From contig NZ_CP094466.1 of the NCBI RefSeq assembly GCF_023347255.1, positions 62,001 to 126,000 of the forward strand: a stretch of DNA of 64,000 bases, given 5' to 3'. Made by a program: the position numbers and the translations under genes. The notes under the pieces were generated by a model. It was not told the DNA's origin. It did not search any database and saw only the letters and a list, made by a program, of their open reading frames with translations. Shown here in pieces: positions 25,732 to 34,811 of this stretch. This DNA comes from Faecalibacterium sp. I4-3-84. Its GTDB lineage: Bacteria > Bacillota > Clostridia > Oscillospirales > Ruminococcaceae. Position 1 is the first letter of the stretch, and each line of letters begins with the position of its first letter.

Positions 25732-26583
25732 TTATCGTCTGCTGCGAAGCTTCTGGTCAATGGCCTGAAACTGATCTGCTTTTCCGAAGGTGATCAGCTT
25801 TACCACCTGATCGGAGAGCCTTACTTCAGCCGTTGCGCCGGCCTTGAGCGGACAGCCAGCTCTGCCATCGCAGCTGATAAACACTTCATCGTCGGCCACC
25901 TGTCCCACACAGATATTCAGCTTGCGCTCCTGCGCAAACACCATGGCCGGGCTGGCCAGACTGTGCGGGCAGATAGGCGTTACAACAACGCCCTTCGTCT
26001 GGGAATCCAGGATCGGCCCGCCCGCCGCCAGCGAATACGCTGTGGAGCCGGTGGGCGTTGCAACGATCACACCGTCCCCACGGTAGTGCTCTACTAAAAT
26101 ATCATCGCAGTAAATGCTGAAATCGATCGCCTGCTGCAGGCGGCCCTTTGTGACCACCACGTCATTCAGGGCGTGGCCCTCCCAGCCATCGTGGCCAAGA
26201 ACGCGGACATACAGCAGCATCCGGTTGTCTACGCTGAACTCTCCCCGTGCAACAGCGGAGAGCTTGGCTTCCATCTCGCTGACTTCGCAGGTAGCCAGAA
26301 AACCACAGCGTCCCAGATTGATGCCCAAGATCGGCTTTGCGTACCGAAGCGAAAGATTTGCCTCATGCAGAATGGTGCCATCGCCGCCAATGGTCAGGAT
26401 CACATCTGCCTGCTCAAGGCATTCCTCCAGCGGCAGATAAACCACTCCGGCCGTGCTGCAGCTTGTGCGTGGCTGTTCACACATCAGAACAGCTGCACCA
26501 TGGTTCATTAGAATCTGCGCCGCGCGCAGTGCGATCTCGTTGGCAGAGGTCTTGCCGGGATTCGGCGAAATATAGATCGTCAT
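25732..26583 (-). CDS. nadK: NAD kinase
   Basis: NadK phosphorylates NAD to NADP. The 283-residue enzyme contains GGDGTILHEANL near 66-77 (catalytic Asp), GINLGRCGFLA near 88-98, the NDVVVTKG substrate motif near 140-147 and GDGVIVATPTGSTAYSLAAGGPI-type glycine-rich binding sequence around 168-190. It is 19 bases upstream of argR and 39 downstream of tlyA, in a run of minus-strand genes likely read from the promoter at 34092. Confidence 0.96.
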   Translation of the reverse strand: MTIYISPNPGKTSANEIALRAAQILMNHGAAVLMCEQPRTSCSTAGVVYLPLEECLEQADVILTIGGDGTILHEANLSLRYAKPILGINLGRCGFLATCEVSEMEAKLSAVARGEFSVDNRMLLYVRVLGHDGWEGHALNDVVVTKGRLQQAIDFSIYCDDILVEHYRGDGVIVATPTGSTAYSLAAGGPILDSQTKGVVVTPICPHSLASPAMVFAQERKLNICVGQVADDEVFISCDGRAGCPLKAGATAEVRLSDQVVKLITFGKADQFQAIDQKLRSRR

Positions 26584-26621
26584 GCGGGAAGCTCCTTTTT
26601 CTGGTCTGATGGCAGAGCCGC

Positions 26622-27425
26622 TCAGCGGTCCAGCGTGCTGTGGCTTGCCTCCACCACCTGCTCTGCAACGCTGTCGTCCAGCACAGAAGGTTCACCGCTC
26701 TTCTGCACGAACATCAGGTATTCAATGTTGCCCTCAGGTCCCTTTACCGGGCTGAAATCCAATCCGCGTACAGCAAAACCGTTTGCAGCAGCATAGCCCA
26801 TGGCATTGTGCAGCACTTCACGGTGGGTAGCAGGGTCGCGCACCACACCGTTCTTGCCAACCTTTTCGCGTCCAGCTTCAAACTGCGGCTTGACCAGACA
26901 AACGCCCATGGCATCCGGCGTTGTGATTGCCTGTGCCACCGGGAAAATATGGTGCAGCGAGATAAACGAGACATCCACACTGAAAAACTCGATCTGCTCG
27001 GCAAGATCCTCCGGTTTGACATTGCGGATGTTCGTGCGCTCCATGTTCACTACGCGCTCATCTGTGCGCAGACTCCATGCAAGCTGTCCATAGCCGACAT
27101 CCACCGCATAGACCTTGACGGCACCGTTCTGCAGCATACAATCCGTAAAGCCGCCGGTAGATGCTCCAATGTCCATGCAGACCTTGCCATTGGGTGTAAG
27201 CGGGAAACACTTCATAGCTTTTTCCAGCTTCAGACCGCCGCGGCTGACATAGCCAATGTCGTGCCCGCGCACTTCCACCTTGGCATCTTCCTTGATCATC
27301 TCTCCGGCCTTGTCCACCTTTTGCTCATTGACAAAAACGATGCCGGACATGATCAGCGCCTTTGCGCGCTCACGGCTCTGTGTCAGACCATGCTGAACAA
27401 GATATTGGTCCAATCGAATCTTCAC
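26622..27425 (-). CDS. tlyA: TlyA family rRNA methyltransferase
   Basis: TlyA-type enzymes 2'-O-methylate rRNA cytidines. The 267-residue protein has an N-terminal S4 RNA-binding domain (about 1-60) and an FtsJ-like Rossmann methyltransferase domain with DIGASTGGFTDCML near 85-98 as the SAM site. The start is GTG 27425, which overlaps the dxs stop as GTGA with AAAGGAG upstream; the frame continues upstream but inside dxs. Length equals the family norm. Translational coupling to dxs is likely. Confidence 0.93.
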   Translation of the reverse strand: MKIRLDQYLVQHGLTQSRERAKALIMSGIVFVNEQKVDKAGEMIKEDAKVEVRGHDIGYVSRGGLKLEKAMKCFPLTPNGKVCMDIGASTGGFTDCMLQNGAVKVYAVDVGYGQLAWSLRTDERVVNMERTNIRNVKPEDLAEQIEFFSVDVSFISLHHIFPVAQAITTPDAMGVCLVKPQFEAGREKVGKNGVVRDPATHREVLHNAMGYAAANGFAVRGLDFSPVKGPEGNIEYLMFVQKSGEPSVLDDSVAEQVVEASHSTLDR

Positions 27426-29305
27426 AGTAAATTTTCTCCTTTCGTCACGGCCATCTGCACGGCCTGTACAAGATGCGCTGCATCCAGACCGGTTGCCTGT
27501 TTGATCTGTGCCACACTGGCATGCGGAAGACACGCGTTCCGCACTGCGCAATGGATAAAGCGCCCATTCCATCCGTTTTGCTGCAAAGCATATTCCAGAT
27601 GTTCACCAATGCTTCCGTTTGCAATGCATTCTTCCGCAAACAGGATTATTTTATATTTCGACAGATCGGCGATCATTTTGTCTGTAAAGGGATACAGCTT
27701 TACAGCTTTTATCACATCACACGCAATGCTTTTCTGCTGTAATTCACGTTCTGCCTGCAAAAGGTCGGCCAGTTCGTCGGCGTAACTCACCAGAACGATT
27801 GTTGCATCATCCGCCTTGCGCAGGAAATCATAATCTTCGCCGGTGCAGCCAAATTCCGCCAGAACTGCATCCTGCCCACCGCGGGGATAACGAATTGCCC
27901 GTGGGCCATGGAAGCGGTCACTCAACAGCTGCTGCAGCCAGTAATTCAGTTCCTGATAATTGGAAGGCGCATACAGCGGCATTCCAAGCTGGCTCAGGAA
28001 AGCGGGATCGTAAATGCCCTGATGCGTTTCGCCATCCGCTGGGACAAAACCGGCGCGGTCGATGGCAAAAACTACATTCTCCCGCAGCAGATTTACGTCG
28101 TGGATGATCTGATCATAGGAACGCTGCAGGAAGGTGGAATAAATGCATACCACCGGCAGCATGCCCTGACTTGCAAGCCCGGCAGCAAAGGTCACAGCGT
28201 GCTGCTCTGCCATACCGACATCAAAAAAACGCTCCGGGTGGCTGTGCGCAAAAAACTGCAGGCCGGTGCCATACTTCATTGCTGCAGTGATGGCGCAGAT
28301 ATTCGGGTTCCGGTCGCCTTCCGTCACAAGAGCATTGCCAAATACCGTCGAGAACGATTCCTTTGGTGCCACCTCCGGGTCGGGCATTCCATCCGGATCA
28401 AATGCCGACACGCCGTGATAGTTGCCGGGGTTTGCCTCGGCCGGCTGATAGCCCTTGCCCTTTTTTGTGATCACGTGCAGAAAATGTGGCCCTTGCCGGT
28501 TGCGGATGGTGCGCAGTGTGCGTTCCAGCTCTTCCACGTTGTGGCCATCCACCGGCCCGATGTACTGGAAGCCCATATCCTCGAACATGGTAGAGTGGTA
28601 CATTGCCCGACGCAAAAGCGTCTTGAACTCGGTGATGTTTTTTTTCAGTGGAGCGCCCACCAGCGGTACTCCATCCAAAAAGCTGCGCACATTATCCTTG
28701 GCATCAAAATAGGCCGTGGTCGTGCGCAAATGAGTCAGATAGCGGGCAAGTGCACCGACATTTTTAGAAATGGACATCTTGTTGTCGTTCAGGATCACAA
28801 GAAGGTTGTCCAGCTGTTCAATGTTGTTCATGCCCTCGTAGACCATGCCGCCGGTAAAGGCACCATCGCCGATCACCGCGACCACAAGCCCTGCTTCATG
28901 ATGCAGCTTTTTGGCCCACGCCATGCCGATCGCAAGCGAAAGCGCCGTGTTTCCGTGCCCGGCAATGAATGCATCGTGTTCACTCTCGTTCGGGTTCGGG
29001 AAACCGGAGATCCCGTCGAGCTGGCGCAGTTTATCAAACTGTCCGCGCCGACCCGTAAGGATCTTGTGTGTATAGCACTGGTGACCGACGTCAAACACGA
29101 TTTTGTCCTGTGGTGTATCCAGAACACGGTGCAGCGCAACGGTAAGCTCTACCACGCCAAGGTTTGAGGCAAGGTGGCCGCCCGTCTTGGAAATATTCTC
29201 CAGCAGAAACTGGCGGATCTCCGCGCACAGCTGTTTCACCTGCTGTTCATTCAGTTGCTTTAAATCTCTGGGCTGATTGATGCTGTCCAGCAGCAATGCT
29301 CCCAT
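27422..29305 (-). CDS. dxs: 1-deoxy-D-xylulose-5-phosphate synthase
   Basis: Dxs makes DXP from pyruvate and glyceraldehyde-3-phosphate, the entry to MEP isoprenoid synthesis and a precursor for thiamine and pyridoxal. The 627-residue thiamine-dependent enzyme has the ThDP motif GDGAFTGGMVYEGMNN near 145-160 ending in LNDNKMSIS, and the transketolase-like middle domain with catalytic Glu in GMAEQHAVTFAAGLA near 363-377. It sits between the PAP2-like gene and tlyA, downstream of ispA, which elongates the products of the pathway. Confidence 0.97.
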   Translation of the reverse strand: MGALLLDSINQPRDLKQLNEQQVKQLCAEIRQFLLENISKTGGHLASNLGVVELTVALHRVLDTPQDKIVFDVGHQCYTHKILTGRRGQFDKLRQLDGISGFPNPNESEHDAFIAGHGNTALSLAIGMAWAKKLHHEAGLVVAVIGDGAFTGGMVYEGMNNIEQLDNLLVILNDNKMSISKNVGALARYLTHLRTTTAYFDAKDNVRSFLDGVPLVGAPLKKNITEFKTLLRRAMYHSTMFEDMGFQYIGPVDGHNVEELERTLRTIRNRQGPHFLHVITKKGKGYQPAEANPGNYHGVSAFDPDGMPDPEVAPKESFSTVFGNALVTEGDRNPNICAITAAMKYGTGLQFFAHSHPERFFDVGMAEQHAVTFAAGLASQGMLPVVCIYSTFLQRSYDQIIHDVNLLRENVVFAIDRAGFVPADGETHQGIYDPAFLSQLGMPLYAPSNYQELNYWLQQLLSDRFHGPRAIRYPRGGQDAVLAEFGCTGEDYDFLRKADDATIVLVSYADELADLLQAERELQQKSIACDVIKAVKLYPFTDKMIADLSKYKIILFAEECIANGSIGEHLEYALQQNGWNGRFIHCAVRNACLPHASVAQIKQATGLDAAHLVQAVQMAVTKGENLL

Positions 29306-29373
29306 AAATCACACGTCCTTCAAATGAAGATTTTCTGTTGCTGTAGTGCGTTCCTGCGTGAAAAAAGAATGCC

Positions 29374-29841
29374 TCAAGCCAGCGGATACAGGAAGCCGAC
29401 GGCTGCGCCGACCAGTACGCCTGCCACGACCTGCAGCGGCGTATGGCCGACCATCTCCTTCAGATGCATGTTCTGCAGGAAAGGAGCATTCTTCTCGCTC
29501 ACTTCGATCCACTGATCGATCATCTGGTTCAGGACCTTGGCCTGCTCGCCAGTCTCATGCCGCACGCCCATGGCATCGTGCATGGTAATGATTGCCACCA
29601 CGCTTGCCACTGCAAAAATGGCAGAGTCAACACCCACACAGCGTCCGGTTGCAATGACCATGGCACAGACCGTTGCGCTGTGGGCACTGGGCATACCGCC
29701 ATCACCCCACATGCGTTCCAACTGGAACTTGCCCAGCAGGATAAAATTGATGATGGTTTTAAGCACCTGCGCCACAAACCAGCCGAGCAGTGAAACCGTA
29801 AGGATCTGATTGAAAGACAGGATGTTTTGAATAAGCTGCAT
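29374..29841 (-). CDS. Divergent PAP2 family membrane protein (DUF212)
   Basis: This 155-residue membrane protein carries GDGGMPSAHSATVCAM near 47-62 and a later HDAMGVRHETGEQA near 88-101, the reduced phosphatase motifs of the divergent PAP2/acid phosphatase-like family (YuiD type). Four hydrophobic segments are visible. Given its place between ispA and dxs, an undecaprenyl- or polyprenyl-phosphate phosphatase role is attractive but unproven for this family. Confidence 0.85.
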   Translation of the reverse strand: MQLIQNILSFNQILTVSLLGWFVAQVLKTIINFILLGKFQLERMWGDGGMPSAHSATVCAMVIATGRCVGVDSAIFAVASVVAIITMHDAMGVRHETGEQAKVLNQMIDQWIEVSEKNAPFLQNMHLKEMVGHTPLQVVAGVLVGAAVGFLYPLA

Positions 29842-29873
29842 AATCTTTTTCCTTTATTCTGTATGGATTATTT

Positions 29874-30755
29874 TTAGTTTTTACGCACAAGAAGCTGCTG
29901 CGCAAGCTGTTCCAGAAACGCAGCTTTTTCGCCAAAATTCCGGTGCAGTTCCGTGCAGGTCTCCTGATTCAGGTCATGTGCAAGCTTCATGGCACCTTCC
30001 GCACCATAAAGGGTCACAAAGGTAGTCTTTCCATTTTCGCTGTCGCTGCCAATGGGCTTGCCCAGCTGTTCCGGTGTGCTGGTAACATCCAGCACATCGT
30101 CCACGATCTGAAAAACAAGGCCCAGACCATAAGCATACTGTTCCAGCGCTCTGCACTGTGCTTCATCTGCTTTGGCCGCAGCCGCACCCATCTGGATGGC
30201 TGCATTGATCAGCGCACCCGTTTTATTGCGGTGGATCAGCCGAAGCTGGTCTTCTGTTGCGGCCAACGCTTCGTATTTCAGATCCAGTTCCTGCCCATAG
30301 ACCATGCCGCGGCTGCCAGCGCCTGCACCCAGTGCCCGCGCTGCCTGTACACAGACAGACGCATCTGCCGGGGCATTGGCGACTGTCTCAAATGCTTCTG
30401 TCAGCAGCACGTCACCGGCCAGCATGGCAGTTGCTTCGCTAAACGCCTTGTGGCAGGAAGGACGGCCGCGGCGCAGATCATCATTGTCCATGCAGGGCAG
30501 GTCATCGTGAATGAGCGAATAGCAGTGCAGCATTTCTACAGCAGCTGCAAACTGCTGTGCCGCCTGCATACTGCCGCCCAGCATGTCGCAGACGCTGAGA
30601 ACAAGAACTGCACGGATCCGTTTGCCGCCGCCCATCAGGCTGTAGCGTGCCGCACGGCACACCTCGGATTCTTCCGGCAGAAAACGGCCGCAGGCCGTTT
30701 CCAGCGCGGCCATTGCCTGCGCCAGATAATTCTGATACTGCTCCTGATAGTCCAT
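29874..30755 (-). CDS. ispA: Polyprenyl synthetase (farnesyl diphosphate synthase type)
   Basis: IspA condenses isopentenyl diphosphate with allylic diphosphates to geranyl/farnesyl diphosphate. The 293-residue protein has the first Asp-rich motif in DDLPCMDNDDLRRG near 85-98 with the two-residue insertion of bacterial FPP synthases, and the second in QIVDDVLDVTS near 223-233. The ATG overlaps the xseB stop by one base (TAATG). The xseA-xseB-ispA-dxs order is standard in Clostridia and Bacillus. Confidence 0.95.
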   Translation of the reverse strand: MDYQEQYQNYLAQAMAALETACGRFLPEESEVCRAARYSLMGGGKRIRAVLVLSVCDMLGGSMQAAQQFAAAVEMLHCYSLIHDDLPCMDNDDLRRGRPSCHKAFSEATAMLAGDVLLTEAFETVANAPADASVCVQAARALGAGAGSRGMVYGQELDLKYEALAATEDQLRLIHRNKTGALINAAIQMGAAAAKADEAQCRALEQYAYGLGLVFQIVDDVLDVTSTPEQLGKPIGSDSENGKTTFVTLYGAEGAMKLAHDLNQETCTELHRNFGEKAAFLEQLAQQLLVRKN

Positions 30756-30970
30756 TAGCTTTCCTCCTGCACTGTGCCCGCAAGCTTTACGTCAATCTCG
30801 TCGATCTGCAGCGATGTTTTTTCCAGTGCAGCATGGCAGTACTCCATCAGAGAAGCGGCCTCTGCATACAGTTTGACCGAATCTGCAAGGGTCGTATCCT
30901 CGCTCTGCATCTGTGCAAGGAGCGTATTCAGCCGTTCCATGCCTTCCTCAAAACTTTTGGGTGTTCTCAT
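30755..30970 (-). CDS. xseB: Exodeoxyribonuclease VII small subunit
   Basis: XseB partners XseA in exonuclease VII, which degrades single-stranded DNA. The 71-residue product has the family segment SFEEGMERLNTLLAQM at the N terminus and is helical throughout. The ATG at 30970 lies 23 bases inside the end of xseA, and the stop overlaps the ispA start by one base, so all three are translationally linked. Confidence 0.93.
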   Translation of the reverse strand: MRTPKSFEEGMERLNTLLAQMQSEDTTLADSVKLYAEAASLMEYCHAALEKTSLQIDEIDVKLAGTVQEES

Positions 30971-32171
30971 TGATCTCCTCCACCGCTTCCACCCTGCACT
31001 TTGCACGGCGGGAAGCGCTGCGAACATAGATTGTTTTTTCCGGCTGCAGATCATCTGCATTTAAAATAGTGCCGTTGGCTGCTGTGACCATCGTGTAGCC
31101 GCGCGCCAGCACCTTGTATGGATCCAGCGAACCAGTAAGTGCTGCCGCATGACCCAGCTGCAATTCTGCAGAATGCAGGCGTTTCTGAATCTGCTGACGG
31201 ATGGCATCCTGCACCTGCTGCAGCTGCCCCTGACTTTTTTGCCAGTTTCGGCGTGCAAGGCCCTGCTCCAACACAAAGTTGTATTGTTCCAGACCATTAT
31301 AGCATAAATCAAAACGTTTTTGCATATTTTTGCGAATATTTTGCTGCAAATCCAGCAATATCCGTTCCTGCTCTGCCCGATCCGGTACAGCCAGCTCTGC
31401 TGCAGCCGAAGGTGTGGGGGCACGGCAGTCTGCCACAAAATCCAGAATGGTATAGTCGATCTCGTGGCCGATTGCGCTGATCAGTGGTTTTTTGCAGCGG
31501 TATGCAGCCCGGGCGATCATCTCTGCGTTAAAGACCCACAGGTCTTCCCGGCTGCCGCCTCCGCGTGCAACGATGATCTCGTCCACCTCTTTGCGCTGAT
31601 CCAGCTTTTTGATGGCATCAGCCACCTGCTGCGCGGCTTCAAACCCCTGCACTGTCACCGGACACAGCAGCAGCCGTACCGATGGCCAGCGCCGTGTGAG
31701 CACATTGCGGATGTCCTGCAGGGCAGCTCCCGTCTTGCTGGTAACAACACCGATGCATTTAGGAAATTCCGGCAGCGGCTTTTTGTGCTCCGGTGCAAAC
31801 AGGCCCTCCTGCTCCAGTTTCGCCTTGAGCTGTTCCAACGCCAGCTGTACGGCACCAATGCCATCCGGGAACATATCGTTCACGTACAGCTGAAATGCGC
31901 CGTCGCGCTCATAAAGGGTAGCGCGGCAGCGCACGACTACACGCATTCCCTCTTCCGGGCGGAAAGCAAGGCGGCGTGCATCAGTGCGGAACATTACCGC
32001 TTTGACGCTGCAGATATCATCCCGCAGAGAAAAATAGCAGTGCCCGCTGCGCGCATTCTGTACAAAATTTGCGATCTCGCCGCGCAGGGCAAGGTCAAAC
32101 AAAGCATCGTTGGCATCCAGCAGCGTTTTTACATAACGGTTGAGTGCTGAAACGGTAATCACTTCAGCCAT
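30948..32171 (-). CDS. xseA: Exodeoxyribonuclease VII large subunit
   Basis: The 407-residue catalytic subunit begins with an OB-fold DNA-binding domain (about 1-105, SALNRYVKTLLDANDAL, then GEIANFVQNARSGHCYFSL) followed by the nuclease core with ARGGGSREDLWVFN near 204-217 and the later AIGHEIDYTILDFVAD and RAPTPSAAAEL motifs, then coiled-coil helices. The first codons overlap the end of the TsaD-like gene by 13 bases. Motifs and length are complete. Confidence 0.96.
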   Translation of the reverse strand: MAEVITVSALNRYVKTLLDANDALFDLALRGEIANFVQNARSGHCYFSLRDDICSVKAVMFRTDARRLAFRPEEGMRVVVRCRATLYERDGAFQLYVNDMFPDGIGAVQLALEQLKAKLEQEGLFAPEHKKPLPEFPKCIGVVTSKTGAALQDIRNVLTRRWPSVRLLLCPVTVQGFEAAQQVADAIKKLDQRKEVDEIIVARGGGSREDLWVFNAEMIARAAYRCKKPLISAIGHEIDYTILDFVADCRAPTPSAAAELAVPDRAEQERILLDLQQNIRKNMQKRFDLCYNGLEQYNFVLEQGLARRNWQKSQGQLQQVQDAIRQQIQKRLHSAELQLGHAAALTGSLDPYKVLARGYTMVTAANGTILNADDLQPEKTIYVRSASRRAKCRVEAVEEINENTQKF

Positions 32172-33100
32172 AATCCGGCCTCCCGCGCTGCCAGGATCGA
32201 AACACCGATGGCATTATCGCTGGAATACTGTCCCGGCACAAAGTAGACCTGCGGCAGACGTTTCTGCACCCATGCACGGATGATATCGCTGCTCATCACT
32301 CCGCCAGCACATACCACCGGCAGGCCGGGGTATTCCTTCTGTGCAGCTTTGGTCATTTTTACCACTGTATCCGCCACACAGAGCAGGCAGTACTTGCACA
32401 CATATTCTGGCGTTTTGCCTGCGGCAAGCAGGGCATTGCACTGGTTTTCCAGCCCGGAAAGGCTGCATTGCATCCCCTTCACGCTGGATTTTGGCTTGAT
32501 CTCCTCAGTGCACTGTGCAGCCAGACGGGAAACCTCGGCACCCGCCGGGAAGCCAAAGCCAAGCCTGACCCCCACACGGTCCACAGCCTGTCCGGCATAA
32601 AGGTCTGTGCTGGTGCCAAGCGTTGTGATCCGGCGCACCTGATCGCAGAGCAGCAGGTCCGTGGTGCCGCCGGAAATATGGAACAGCAGAACTTTTTCAG
32701 CAAACAGCTGTTCCTCCTTAGCTGCAAACAGCGCTGCGGCAGCGTGACCCTGCTGATGGGTCGTCAGCACAAGCGGGATCCCTTTTGCATGTGCAAAGGC
32801 CGTTGCAGCATTGACACCTGCAAGAAAGCAAGGCATATAGCTGCCTTCTACCGGGCGGGGCTTTTGCGATACGCCCACAGCATCGATCTGCGTCAGATCA
32901 AATTCCTGCGCCAGTTCCTGCATCATCTCCGGCAGCGCGACCGTATGATGAAACAATGCATCGCTTTGCCGCAGGCCCAGCTGGCCCGCTTTTACCGGCA
33001 AAAAGCGCTTCTTTGCGCAAACAACCTCTCCAGCTGTATCAAACACTGCCAGAGAGGTTGCATAGTTGCTTGTATCAATGCCAAGCGTATAACGGCTCAC
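32159..33100 (-). CDS. TsaD/Kae1 paralog (glycoprotease-like ATPase fold)
   Basis: This 313-residue ASKHA-fold protein resembles TsaD (Gcp), the catalytic subunit for tRNA threonylcarbamoyladenosine, but is divergent. LGIDTSNYATSLAVF near 6-20 is the phosphate-binding start. The metal-binding H-x3-H is retained as HQQGH near 119-123, and GGTTDLLL and DRVGVRLGFGFPAG correspond to the TsaD nucleotide site. It is shorter than TsaD and sits between nusB and xseA, where many Clostridia carry such a paralog in addition to true tsaD. It overlaps nusB (ATGA) and xseA. Function is unknown. Confidence 0.8.
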   Translation of the reverse strand: MSRYTLGIDTSNYATSLAVFDTAGEVVCAKKRFLPVKAGQLGLRQSDALFHHTVALPEMMQELAQEFDLTQIDAVGVSQKPRPVEGSYMPCFLAGVNAATAFAHAKGIPLVLTTHQQGHAAAALFAAKEEQLFAEKVLLFHISGGTTDLLLCDQVRRITTLGTSTDLYAGQAVDRVGVRLGFGFPAGAEVSRLAAQCTEEIKPKSSVKGMQCSLSGLENQCNALLAAGKTPEYVCKYCLLCVADTVVKMTKAAQKEYPGLPVVCAGGVMSSDIIRAWVQKRLPQVYFVPGQYSSDNAIGVSILAAREAGLWLK

Positions 33101-33531
33101 TGTTCGGCTTGCTCCGCATCCAGACCGTGATCCCGGGCCACTGCGCCAAGCAGACCGTTCACGAACTGGTAATCTTCGTCCGCACCATACTTTTTCGTCA
33201 GTTCCACCGCCTCGTTGATGGCAACACCGGGCTTATTCTCGCCGCCAAACAGCATCTCGGCAACTGCCAGACGCAGGATAGTCAGGCTGACACGAGGCAG
33301 GCGCTCCATGGTCCAGTTGCGCAGATGTGCACGGATCTCATCATCCACCTCGGCAGAATGATCGTAGTATGCGTTCAGCAGATGCTTGCTGAAACCATCC
33401 ACAGGGTGCTCTTCATCGTTTTCTTCATGGCTGGTAATGGCCTCTGCCAGCGGGATATCACCAAAGGTCTGCGAAAATGCCAGCAAAAATGCATTCTCGC
33501 GTGCTTCTCTACGGGGCAAAATATTTTCCAT
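33097..33531 (-). CDS. nusB: Transcription antitermination protein NusB
   Basis: NusB binds boxA RNA with NusE and promotes rRNA antitermination. The 144-residue protein from ATG 33531 opens with RREARENAFLLAFSQ, the arginine-rich family start, and has the C-terminal AINEAVELTKKYGADEDYQFVNGLLGAV helix pair. The frame is open upstream to 33591 but the canonical N terminus fixes the start. Its stop overlaps the TsaD-like start by four bases; asp23 lies 74 bases upstream. Confidence 0.95.
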   Translation of the reverse strand: MENILPRREARENAFLLAFSQTFGDIPLAEAITSHEENDEEHPVDGFSKHLLNAYYDHSAEVDDEIRAHLRNWTMERLPRVSLTILRLAVAEMLFGGENKPGVAINEAVELTKKYGADEDYQFVNGLLGAVARDHGLDAEQAEQ

Positions 33532-33605
33532 AATGTTCCTCTCGCAGCACGAAGCCTCTCCGGCCAGAGCACAGAGAGGATCGGCTTCCAATTCTGAATT
33601 TTATT

Positions 33606-33977
33606 TTACTTCTCTGCTGCAGTGGTTTCTGCAAGGCCGGCGATCACCAGATTGACGCGGCTCACAGTGACATTGGTCATGTTCTGCACAGCATTCTTCA
33701 CGTTTTCCTGCACCTTTTCGGCCACAGCAGGAATGCGTGCGCCAAAGCTCATCATCAGGTTCAGAGTGATGTTTGCGGTACCATCCCGCATTTCCACCAC
33801 GACCGGAGACTGGATGCTGGATGCTTCCAGCAGATCCTTGAGCTTTTTATTTTGTCTGCCGCAGGAAACCTCGGCAACGCCGTCAATTTCCAATGCTGCG
33901 CAGCGTGCGATCTTGCCAATGACTTCGGTGGAGATCTGAAGGCTGCCGCCCCGAAGATCTGTATTCTGAAAATCCAT
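33606..33977 (-). CDS. Asp23/Gls24 family envelope stress protein
   Basis: This 123-residue protein has the Asp23 pattern: an N-terminal ISTEVIGKIARCAALEIDGV (about 16-35), LKDLLEAS, and the C-terminal TNVTVSRVNLVIAGL. Such proteins are soluble or membrane-tethered through partners and linked to cell-wall stress. ATG 33977 is chosen because GGAGG lies eight bases before it; ATG 33992 overlaps that ribosome-binding site. It is first in the long minus-strand group down to recN, behind the promoter at 34092-34121; asp23-nusB is a common Clostridia pair. Confidence 0.92.
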   Translation of the reverse strand: MDFQNTDLRGGSLQISTEVIGKIARCAALEIDGVAEVSCGRQNKKLKDLLEASSIQSPVVVEMRDGTANITLNLMMSFGARIPAVAEKVQENVKNAVQNMTNVTVSRVNLVIAGLAETTAAEK

Positions 33978-34091
33978 TGTGTTGTCCTCCATTCAAAAGC
34001 GGGCACAGCCTGCTTTTTCTTGTTTGAAATGGTCCTGCCTGAAACGATCAATGCCATACGCAGGACAACATCATTCTTTATTGATAGAGTT

Positions 34092-34121
34092 ATTATACCA
34101 TCAAAGCGGGTGCGATTTCAA
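34092..34121 (-). promoter_or_regulatory. Promoter of the asp23-nusB-xseA … recN group
   Basis: On the minus strand TTGAAA (34116-34121), an 18-bp spacer and TATAAT (34092-34097) with extended TGG form a strong sigma-A promoter about 105 bases before asp23. Confidence 0.75.
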
Positions 34122-34152
34122 TACTTGTTTCGGAAAACTCTGCCGCACCTTC

Positions 34153-34779
34153 TTATTTGACCTCCACCACCGTGATGTTCTGGGCAGTCACAGTGCTTTT
34201 GTTCAGCACCACATCCCGGATCTGTGCCACCTGTGCCGCTGTGAGCGGTTCACCGGAGGTCATCACGGTAAGGTCTGCCCGGCCGGACTGCAAAAAGCAC
34301 AGGCAGTCTGCAAAACCTTTGGCTTTGATCAGCGTTTCGATCTCATTCTCCGCATTCAGATCTTCCAGATTTGCGGTCATCTGGGCGGTATATTCCTTCT
34401 TTTCCTCTGCGGAAAGCGACGAGGATTTCATCGTTTTCTTGATGGAATCCATCGCCTCATCGTGGGCCTTCTGTCGCTTAAGCCGAGCCTGCTCAAAAAA
34501 CTTTGCACCGCTGTCACTGGCAACGCTTACAAGCTGCGCTTCACCATAGTTTTTGTTGGCGCTGGACACCGCTTCGGCCTCTGTGGGCAGCTCATCCAGA
34601 ACCGTCTGCGTCTGTACCGGGACATTCTCAGCCTCTGCCGCGACCATTGCAGCATTGTCCGGCAGTTCCGTGGGCACATCGCTGCGGGCGTACTGCCAGT
34701 TCAAGTATACGGCGATCACCAGTGCGGCAGCCAATGTAACAGCTGTGGCCCTGCGGGTATTTCTGGAAAGTGCTCTCAT
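34153..34779 (-). CDS. spoIIIAH: Stage III sporulation protein AH (SpoIIIAH)
   Basis: SpoIIIAH forms, with SpoIIQ, the channel between mother cell and forespore and resembles YscJ/FliF ring proteins. The 208-residue product has a short basic N terminus, one membrane helix (about 10-30), a linker, and a C-terminal ring-building domain (about 120-208) with ENEIETLIKAKGFADCLCFL and the AVAQIRDVVL-like end. ATG 34779 has AAGGAGG. It is the last gene of spoIIIA. Identity rests on position, topology and the C-terminal domain. Confidence 0.88.
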   Translation of the reverse strand: MRALSRNTRRATAVTLAAALVIAVYLNWQYARSDVPTELPDNAAMVAAEAENVPVQTQTVLDELPTEAEAVSSANKNYGEAQLVSVASDSGAKFFEQARLKRQKAHDEAMDSIKKTMKSSSLSAEEKKEYTAQMTANLEDLNAENEIETLIKAKGFADCLCFLQSGRADLTVMTSGEPLTAAQVAQIRDVVLNKSTVTAQNITVVEVK

Positions 34780-34811
34780 AAATCGTTCCTCCTTATAAAA
34801 GCTGCAGGGTC

